Source of the DNA: an archaeon
GTDB lineage: Archaea > Thermoproteota > Nitrososphaeria > Conexivisphaerales > UBA164
DNA length: 10,755 nucleotides
Assembly (NCBI GenBank): GCA_021798095.1
Contig: JAJZYL010000030.1
Coordinates: forward strand, 1 to 10,755
Direction of reading: 5' to 3'
Part shown: piece after piece, positions 6,320 through 10,755 of the stretch
Position numbering within the stretch: position 1 is the stretch's first letter
Layout: each line of letters begins with the position of its first letter
The notes under the pieces: generated by a model
Database searches by the model: none
Seen by the model: the letters and a program-made list of their open reading frames with translations, nothing else
What the model was told of the DNA's origin: nothing
Position numbers and translations under genes: made by a program

Positions 6320-7051
6320 TCACGCTTGTTTCGCCTTATTTTGTACCTTGGGTAGCCTTATCGCGACGCTTACCAATGAACCACCCTCCAGGGCCTTAAT
6401 TATGCTAATATCGTTTGCAAGAGGGTCCTTCTTTATGGCTATCTTCCCCGTGCTCGAAAGTTGGGCTATGCAGTAGGCCGTAAGCAGCGGGTTACTACTT
6501 GCACCAATGAGGGCACTATAGTCCATTGGGCCATCTTCGAGTTTCTCCCTGATTTTTTCATAGAGCTCCTCCGCCTCCCTCTCAATGTCCATCTCCTCAA
6601 TCTTGATACCGGTGTTTTCTCTGTTTCGGAAGGCGACCGAGCCCATCCTCTGCGCCCGGCCCCAGGGTTCCGTGAGGCTAAAGTAGTCCAAGGCATCTCT
6701 GATCCTCGATCCTGATATCCTCCTTATACCCATGCATGGATATATGTCCCTGGCAAGCAGTCTGGCTATGTCCTTGATTTGCATTTTGTCTAGTTTTTCC
6801 CTTATGAGCTGAGGGTCTATCTTAATGCCGCGTAAGGCTTCTATAACCCACTCCTCCTGATATTTTACTACCTTTGAAACTGAATTGAGGGCCTCTGCTT
6901 CAAGGACGAGCCTGGTAGTCTTGTCCCCTTTGGTTCCCCTAAGCTCCCCAAGAAGCTGGCTTACGTCTATAGCGAAGGGATCACCACCCCTCCTTGCAAG
7001 CGTATCCGGAAGATCTATTATCCTCCTTACGTCTTCATTCCTTTCCTTCAA
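6320..7051 (-). CDS. Kleisin, ScpA-like SMC partner
   Basis: A 243-residue protein with kleisin-like ends. In the N-terminal part, GGDPFAIDVSQLLGEL (22-37) matches the DPW.IDI block of archaeal ScpA, and the long helix at about 46-73 (TRLVLEAEALNSVSKVVKYQ) fits the helix that binds the SMC neck. The C-terminal winged helix (about 156-217) shows the ScpA pattern: helix REAEELYEKIREKLEDGP, then LLTAYCIAQLSSTGKI, then LANDISI. Residues 80-150 form the middle segment that would bind KITE subunits. The start is TTG: it is the only start codon between an upstream in-frame stop and the conserved region, and GGTGGTC lies four bases before it. The gene overlaps the end of the SMC gene by 17 bases, indicating coupled translation and an obligate partner. 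Confidence 0.82.
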   Translation of the reverse strand: MKERNEDVRRIIDLPDTLARRGGDPFAIDVSQLLGELRGTKGDKTTRLVLEAEALNSVSKVVKYQEEWVIEALRGIKIDPQLIREKLDKMQIKDIARLLARDIYPCMGIRRISGSRIRDALDYFSLTEPWGRAQRMGSVAFRNRENTGIKIEEMDIEREAEELYEKIREKLEDGPMDYSALIGASSNPLLTAYCIAQLSSTGKIAIKKDPLANDISIIKALEGGSLVSVAIRLPKVQNKAKQA

Positions 7052-8813
7052 CCTTGACCACCTTGGCCTGACTGCCTATCGCAGCCTTTTGCACCATTAT
7101 GTAATTTATGCTTTGATCATAAAACGAAAAGAGGGCCGGTGTTATAACGACGTACTGGACGCCTACGTCATTCTTGAACATGTTGTAGATGGACTTGAAG
7201 AACCTCCCCCTTATCACAGGGTCCATATGCACGTCAAATTCATCGAGGGCTCTGAACGGCGATAGGATGTAGTTCTGAACCGCCAGCAGAAAGGCGGTAA
7301 CCGAGGCGCTGAGCTCCCCGCCGCTCTCTGAGAAGCTGTCGAGCGCCACCATCCCACCTCCAGAAAAATTAGTTAGTATGTTCAGACCTGCGGCTTCAGG
7401 ATCCTGGTCATTTATCAGCATGACCATTCCGGCCGCCCCTATCGTAGCCATTATTTCAGAGAACCTTTTGTTTACCTTATCCATTATTTCCTTAATTGTA
7501 ATCCTCCAGGAATTAGCTCTTTCGACTATCTCCTTTTGGGTCATTTCCTTATTCCTCCTAACTTCGGCAAGCCTGTCCTTGTACTGATCGATCTTGTCTC
7601 TGAACTCCATGTACACCTTCTCGGCTTCCTGGTTCACTTCGCCCAGTACCTTAAGCTCCGCATTCACCAGTCTGATACCATCCTCCACTTCTGTCTGAGT
7701 ACGAACGCTCTTAGGACGAGGGGAACCTTTCCTAGCTTCATCTTCCGAGGCCCCGAGCTCTTCGGCAGATGCCTTAATTAACGCGTCCAGCTGTTTGACC
7801 TCCCTTTCCAGCAACCTTATCCTGTACCTGAGCACTGTAACCTCGCCGTACGCCTCTACCAGCTTCTGCACAGAACCTTTTAAACCACCCAGCATGTTCT
7901 GCAGGTCGACAAGGTCCTTACGCTCACCGCCTTTACCATCATATACCTTTATCGCCATGTCCTGAGCAAGGCCGATATTACGATCAAGCCCGTCATTAAT
8001 TGCGTTGAACACGGCCAATGCACTGGCCAAGGATTTCTCCAGAGACTCCTTTTCCTCCTGCGCAAGCCGGAGCTTCTCCTTCAGAGATTCAAGCGCTTTC
8101 TCGGCCTTCGCAACTGATGACCAAGCCAGCTCGCCGTTCAGCGACTCAAGTTCCTTTTTTAGCTCCTTCGCCCGCACTAGTTTGTCATACTCCTCCTTCC
8201 ACCGGCCCATCGTTTCCACTGCCCTTTCTAGTAACGACTGGTACTGCTCTTCATCGCTTAATATCTTTGCCAGCCTTACCCTTGCATCATGTAGGTTTTC
8301 CCTTATTGATAATATACCAAGGGCTTCCTCCATCATCTTGAGCTTCTGATCAGGTTTAATCAGGATAAATTCATCAATGACGCCCTGGGGCATTATGATC
8401 AGATAGTTATCTGAGTTGATGCCTACCCTTTTGAGGAGTTCCACCACTTCAACCCTGGACATTTCGTGATAATCTATTTCGAACCAGTAGGAGCCATCCT
8501 TCCTGATATACCTTGACAGCATCACTTCATCCTTTTGAAATGGGAAGGGCCTTTTGCCATCCAGAGCACGGTTATCCAGCATCAGGGTTATTCTGGCCAT
8601 CCCGGAACCTCTCCTTACAAGGTCGGAAAGCTTTTTTGACCTTTCGGTATAAAGCTGACCCATCACTAGTGATATTGCTACAAGAATTGTGCTCTTTCCA
8701 GCGCCATTGGGCCCGGCTATGACATTCAGCCCCTCCTCGAGGGGTATCCGGCCGTACTCGTAGCTCATGAAGTTTTCAAGTATCAGTTCCTTGATGATGG
8801 GCCGTGATGCCAT
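7035..8813 (-). CDS. Half-size SMC-family ATPase with Smc5/6-like head
   Basis: A 592-residue ABC ATPase. Head motifs: ILENFMSYE (11-19), Walker A GPNGAGKST (34-42), Q-loop MPQG (141-144), signature ESGGELS (496-502), Walker B FRALDEFD (520-527), D-loop HMDP (529-532) and VVITP (555-559). The ENFMSY start, the PQ...F...P block (142-154), signature with a residue other than L before SGGE, and DEFDVHMDP resemble Smc5/Smc6 by eye. Coiled coil covers about 175-270, 300-350 and 376-445, with only about 30 residues at the turn, so no canonical hinge fits. The protein has no cysteine, so there is no Rad50-type zinc hook. Usual SMC length is about 1,150-1,200. It lies 17 bases after the hydrolase and overlaps the kleisin gene. 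It probably dimerises on ATP and organises DNA. It may be related to crenarchaeal coalescin (ClsN), which I cannot test here. Confidence 0.9.
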   Translation of the reverse strand: MASRPIIKELILENFMSYEYGRIPLEEGLNVIAGPNGAGKSTILVAISLVMGQLYTERSKKLSDLVRRGSGMARITLMLDNRALDGKRPFPFQKDEVMLSRYIRKDGSYWFEIDYHEMSRVEVVELLKRVGINSDNYLIIMPQGVIDEFILIKPDQKLKMMEEALGILSIRENLHDARVRLAKILSDEEQYQSLLERAVETMGRWKEEYDKLVRAKELKKELESLNGELAWSSVAKAEKALESLKEKLRLAQEEKESLEKSLASALAVFNAINDGLDRNIGLAQDMAIKVYDGKGGERKDLVDLQNMLGGLKGSVQKLVEAYGEVTVLRYRIRLLEREVKQLDALIKASAEELGASEDEARKGSPRPKSVRTQTEVEDGIRLVNAELKVLGEVNQEAEKVYMEFRDKIDQYKDRLAEVRRNKEMTQKEIVERANSWRITIKEIMDKVNKRFSEIMATIGAAGMVMLINDQDPEAAGLNILTNFSGGGMVALDSFSESGGELSASVTAFLLAVQNYILSPFRALDEFDVHMDPVIRGRFFKSIYNMFKNDVGVQYVVITPALFSFYDQSINYIMVQKAAIGSQAKVVKVEGKE

Positions 8814-8830
8814 TGAACTATCCAGCCCGG

Positions 8831-9397
8831 TTATACCCGTTTCCAGTAACGAACGATTTCATCATTGGAAAGGACAGGAAACAGCTTTTGCATGTTTAAA
8901 AGCGATCTTTCGTGCGCCTCCCTATCGGATGATGAAACTGCTTCCTTTGCTATTACCGGAATAAACCCCAGATTTTGGGCATGCCTAGCCGAGCTTTCCA
9001 CACCGATTTCCGTGGCAATTCCTGTAAATACAAGGGAGGTAAGAGACGCGTTCCTTGCCATCATTTCGAAGTTTGTACCTACAAAAAGGCTCGTAGTGTT
9101 CTTGTTGATTACAATGTCATTAGAAAGCGGGTAGACCTCCCTGACTATATCCCCCGGCTCGAACTTACCCCTTCTCATGTAGATCTTTCTGGCGCTTGAT
9201 TCAAACCTATCTGGTAAAGGCGTTATTTTAGTATAGAAGATAGGAATGCTCAGGGCCCTAGCCTCGGATATCAGCTGAACCACGCTCTTTAGCAGGTCCG
9301 CCTTGTTGAAAGAAAAGTTCACAAGCGCCTCCTGCATATCCCATACGATTAATCCTGAGGTTTTCCCTCTTATGAAGTCTATTGCTTCCTGCATCAT
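8831..9397 (-). CDS. Isochorismatase-fold hydrolase with Gly at the nucleophile site
   Basis: A 188-residue protein of the isochorismatase/nicotinamidase fold. Conserved features are the catalytic Asp D20 in IVWDMQ, the strand and Lys K99 in INKNTTS, the GIA turn (126-128), and TEIGVESSARHAQNLGF (129-145). In amidohydrolase members the position of G132 is the catalytic cysteine. Here it is glycine, as in true isochorismatases (EntB, PhzD) and YecD-type proteins, so cysteine-dependent amide hydrolysis is unlikely. The substrate is unknown. It is the first gene of the SMC operon, with a TATA box 25 bases upstream of the ATG and 17 bases separating it from the SMC gene. Whether it works with the SMC complex or simply shares a promoter cannot be told. 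Confidence 0.88.
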   Translation of the reverse strand: MMQEAIDFIRGKTSGLIVWDMQEALVNFSFNKADLLKSVVQLISEARALSIPIFYTKITPLPDRFESSARKIYMRRGKFEPGDIVREVYPLSNDIVINKNTTSLFVGTNFEMMARNASLTSLVFTGIATEIGVESSARHAQNLGFIPVIAKEAVSSSDREAHERSLLNMQKLFPVLSNDEIVRYWKRV

Positions 9398-9417
9398 GAC
9401 CTTAATCTCCCGGAGGC

Positions 9418-9428
9418 AAATATAAAAG
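9418..9428 (-). promoter_or_regulatory. TATA box of the hydrolase-SMC-kleisin operon
   Basis: The minus strand reads CTTTTATATTT, with its core centred about 25 bases before the ATG at 9397. It predicts a leaderless transcript. It lies just downstream of the T-rich terminator of the preceding gene, so this is the start of a separate transcription unit. Confidence 0.6.
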
Positions 9429-9447
9429 CTTAGCTGGAAGTTAACAG

Positions 9448-9471
9448 ATAAAAAATGAAAGAAAGGAAAGT
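9448..9471 (-). terminator. T-rich terminator of the acetyltransferase gene
   Basis: Starting 16 bases after the stop codon of the acetyltransferase gene, the minus strand runs as pyrimidine with T clusters, ending in a T6 stretch (positions 9454-9449). There is no stable stem. Oligo-T tracts of this kind are the usual archaeal terminator. Confidence 0.5.
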
Positions 9472-9486
9472 TAGGCGGTGTACTAT

Positions 9487-10227
9487 CTATAGATCTATTT
9501 CTAGCGTTTCAGTGGGTTTAAGCGGATAGGTGGCTGCTAGCGCTTCCTTAGAAACTGGCCTTTCGCCGAAAGTTCCCCGCTGCATGAGCTTGGGCTTGAC
9601 AATCCTGTCCCAGTGGTCCTTAGTTAGATAGTAAATCCTGCTGCCGCCGAGCTCGTGCTGCATCTCCGGCCAAGGCTTCTGGTCATGAACGAACCGAAAC
9701 CCCATTCTGAAGCCGAACGGACTTTCAAATGTGGCCCACCATTCCTGCGAATTCAGGTAGTCAAACGCATCTTCAATCTTTGCAGCGTAAGCCGCTATCC
9801 CGAGGCCTGCCTTCCTCTTGAACGTCATCGTATGTAGGCTTATGGCTATCTGGGCGTTCCACATCCTCCAGTTGACTAGCGCCATAAGTTCGCCGCTTTC
9901 GTTGGTTGCTACTAGCATACGAGAATCCTTTATCCTGTTTTGCGTCCATGCAAGTACTTCAGCGTAGGTCCGTACACCCACCAAATGGTAGAAGTCCCTA
10001 TCATATTTGTGATCGATTAGCACCTTGAGTGTTTCTAGTACAGCCGGTGCATCCTCCAACTTCGCCTGTCTGATTATGGCCTTTTCACCATTCCCAAGCT
10101 GGACATACTTAGCTGGGTACTCAATTGATAGCTTCTGGTCGGGAGGAGCGCCACGCAGAAAATCCTCGATGTCTTCTATGCTGAACTTCATATCGGTTAT
10201 TGATATAGGTACATTAGGCTTTGCCAT
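9487..10227 (-). CDS. GNAT-like acetyltransferase
   Basis: A 246-residue soluble protein with the layout of the GCN5-related N-acetyltransferase fold. After an N-terminal extension of about 45 residues, there is a first strand KAIIRQAKLEDAPAVLETL (49-67), strands around RMLVATNESGELMALVNW (103-120), a strand AISLHTMTF (128-136), and the acetyl-CoA pyrophosphate loop region KRKAGLGIAAY (137-147) followed by a helix. It ends with FGFRMGFRFV (171-180), which fits the terminal strands. Residues 181-246 are an extra C-terminal stretch. The pyrophosphate loop is close to, but not exactly, the Q/R-x-x-G-x-G/A consensus. The acceptor substrate is unknown. The gene has its own leaderless promoter and a T-rich terminator, so it is a single-gene unit. 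Confidence 0.72.
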   Translation of the reverse strand: MAKPNVPISITDMKFSIEDIEDFLRGAPPDQKLSIEYPAKYVQLGNGEKAIIRQAKLEDAPAVLETLKVLIDHKYDRDFYHLVGVRTYAEVLAWTQNRIKDSRMLVATNESGELMALVNWRMWNAQIAISLHTMTFKRKAGLGIAAYAAKIEDAFDYLNSQEWWATFESPFGFRMGFRFVHDQKPWPEMQHELGGSRIYYLTKDHWDRIVKPKLMQRGTFGERPVSKEALAATYPLKPTETLEIDL

Positions 10228-10250
10228 TACTTTAGTTGAAACTATTGGGG

Positions 10251-10260
10251 TTTATAAAAT
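10251..10260 (-). promoter_or_regulatory. TATA box of the acetyltransferase gene
   Basis: The minus strand reads ATTTTATAAA, centred about 28 bases before the ATG at 10227, which predicts a leaderless transcript. Confidence 0.6.
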
Positions 10261-10299
10261 GCGCGGCGGCGAGGTTTCGGCACTTTCCCTTAAAGTTCC

Positions 10300-10320
10300 T
10301 TAACCATGTTTGAAGGTTAA
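10300..10320. repeat. Short inverted repeat upstream of the acetyltransferase promoter
   Basis: TTAACC (10300-10305) and GGTTAA (10315-10320) form a 6-base inverted repeat with a 9-base loop, about 40 bases upstream of the TATA box. It could be a regulator site, but short AT-containing repeats of this size also occur by chance. Nothing else is evident in 10261-10433. Confidence 0.2.
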
Positions 10321-10433
10321 AAACCGAGGTTAGATTGTGGCTATTTCCAGGCTTTGGCGAGCACCCTTGCTGCATTTTAATATGAATTGAAATTTATCCT
10401 GGCATGCGCGGTATAACGCTACATTATTGATGT

Positions 10434-10446
10434 AAACAAAAATAGG
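10434..10446 (-). terminator. T-rich terminator of the permease gene
   Basis: About 15 bases after the permease stop codon the minus strand reads CCTATTTTTGTTT. A T5 tract this close to a stop codon, with no stem, fits an archaeal terminator. Confidence 0.4.
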
Positions 10447-10461
10447 TTATTGGATACTAAC

Positions 10462-10755
10462 TCATTTCCATTCCATTATGATTTTTTCCCGGTTGAAGGT
10501 TTTTTTGCTAACGAAATACAATATTACAACGGCAATTAATAGGCCAGCAGAAATCAGCAAAATATTGGTGCTGCTTGTAAGCGATATCAAATTGATTTCA
10601 CCCATAACATACAGCACATAAAAAGGAATGAGTGAGGTTGCCCCTATCTGGTAGGCACTCTGAACGCTATTTACCTTTGAAGATACAAGTACGCTGAAAC
10701 TGATGCCATATATGATCGCAAGCGGAGTACCTATAAACATTGCAATTCCAAAGCT
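10462..10755 (-). CDS. ABC-2-type transporter permease, C-terminal end (partial)
   Basis: The frame is open to the right edge, so the ATG at 10740 is probably internal; 97 residues are visible, ending in a TGA stop. Three hydrophobic segments lie at about residues 1-20, 35-50 and 62-82 of the visible part. The stretch VSSKVNSVQSAYQIGA, then a hydrophobic helix, and the tail FNREKIIMEWK match the C-terminal part of ABC-2 export permeases. In those proteins the segment V.SSRV....AQQ.G is typical and the chain ends after an F.RE.I/L motif. It would form the membrane channel with an ATPase encoded to the right, outside this window. The cargo is unknown. Confidence 0.75.
   Translation of the reverse strand, partial: SFGIAMFIGTPLAIIYGISFSVLVSSKVNSVQSAYQIGATSLIPFYVLYVMGEINLISLTSSTNILLISAGLLIAVVILYFVSKKTFNREKIIMEWK

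Noticed and set aside
6096..6476. Long plus-strand open frame across the KITE-kleisin junction
   Set aside because: It lies opposite two genes with clear family patterns and reads as an antisense shadow.
5692..8813. Wadjet (JetABCD) anti-plasmid defence system
   Set aside because: Wadjet also has SMC, kleisin and KITE parts but needs the topoisomerase VI-like nuclease JetD. No such gene lies in the window, and the head motifs look Smc5/6-like rather than MukB/JetC-like.
7035..8813. Rad50 of an Mre11-Rad50 repair complex
   Set aside because: There is no CXXC zinc hook (no cysteine at all), no Mre11-like gene beside it, and the partners are kleisin- and KITE-like.
8831..9397. Nicotinamidase or N-carbamoylsarcosine amidase
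   Set aside because: The nucleophilic cysteine required by these enzymes is glycine here (G132).
10232..10375. Minus-strand 47-codon frame upstream of the acetyltransferase
   Set aside because: It overlaps the acetyltransferase TATA box, has no promoter at leaderless distance and a composition (many N, Q and C, no pattern) unlike a real protein.
1..10755. tRNA, rRNA, CRISPR array, insertion sequence or attachment site
   Set aside because: I found no cloverleaf, no rRNA-like block, no regularly spaced repeats, no transposase and no terminal inverted or direct repeats bounding a segment.

Overview
The window is archaeal. Five start codons (at 313, 3522, 5576, 9397 and 10227) have an AT-rich TATA-like box centred 25-30 bases upstream, the spacing of leaderless archaeal transcripts. 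Genes inside operons start by overlapping the gene before, in two cases next to a Shine-Dalgarno-like sequence. The two-subunit 2-oxoacid:ferredoxin oxidoreductase, with fused gamma-alpha chain and no ferredoxin subunit, is the form typical of thermoacidophilic archaea (Thermoplasmata, Sulfolobales). I cannot settle the lineage further from sequence alone.

Layout. Bases 1-312 are mostly non-coding: a possible broken reading frame at the left edge, two inverted repeats, then a promoter. A small three-helix membrane protein (313-609, +) faces the oxidoreductase operon (beta 705-1625, alpha 1615-3522, both -). After an AT-rich spacer with a repeated palindrome comes a second minus-strand operon: a winged-helix regulator with a phospholipase D-like sensor domain (4647-5576), then a UbiA-family prenyltransferase (3788-4663). 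A perfect inverted repeat sits on the regulator's promoter.

The centrepiece is the minus-strand operon at 5692-9397. Its order is an isochorismatase-fold hydrolase with Gly at the nucleophile position, a half-size SMC-family ATPase (592 aa), a kleisin (243 aa) and a two-winged-helix KITE protein (183 aa). By eye the ATPase head resembles eukaryotic Smc5/Smc6 more than bacterial SMC, and the KITE protein resembles the MAGE homology domain of Nse3. The kleisin has ScpA-type ends. The ATPase has neither a canonical hinge nor a zinc hook. Together they would form a minimal, Smc5/6-like SMC-kleisin-KITE complex in an archaeon, probably a DNA-loop-forming or chromosome-organising machine. No nuclease subunit is present, so this is not a Wadjet-type locus.

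The right end has a GNAT-like acetyltransferase in its own leaderless unit with a T-rich terminator (9487-10227, -). Next are 234 non-coding bases and the C-terminal end of an ABC-2-type transporter permease that runs off the right edge (10462-10755, -).
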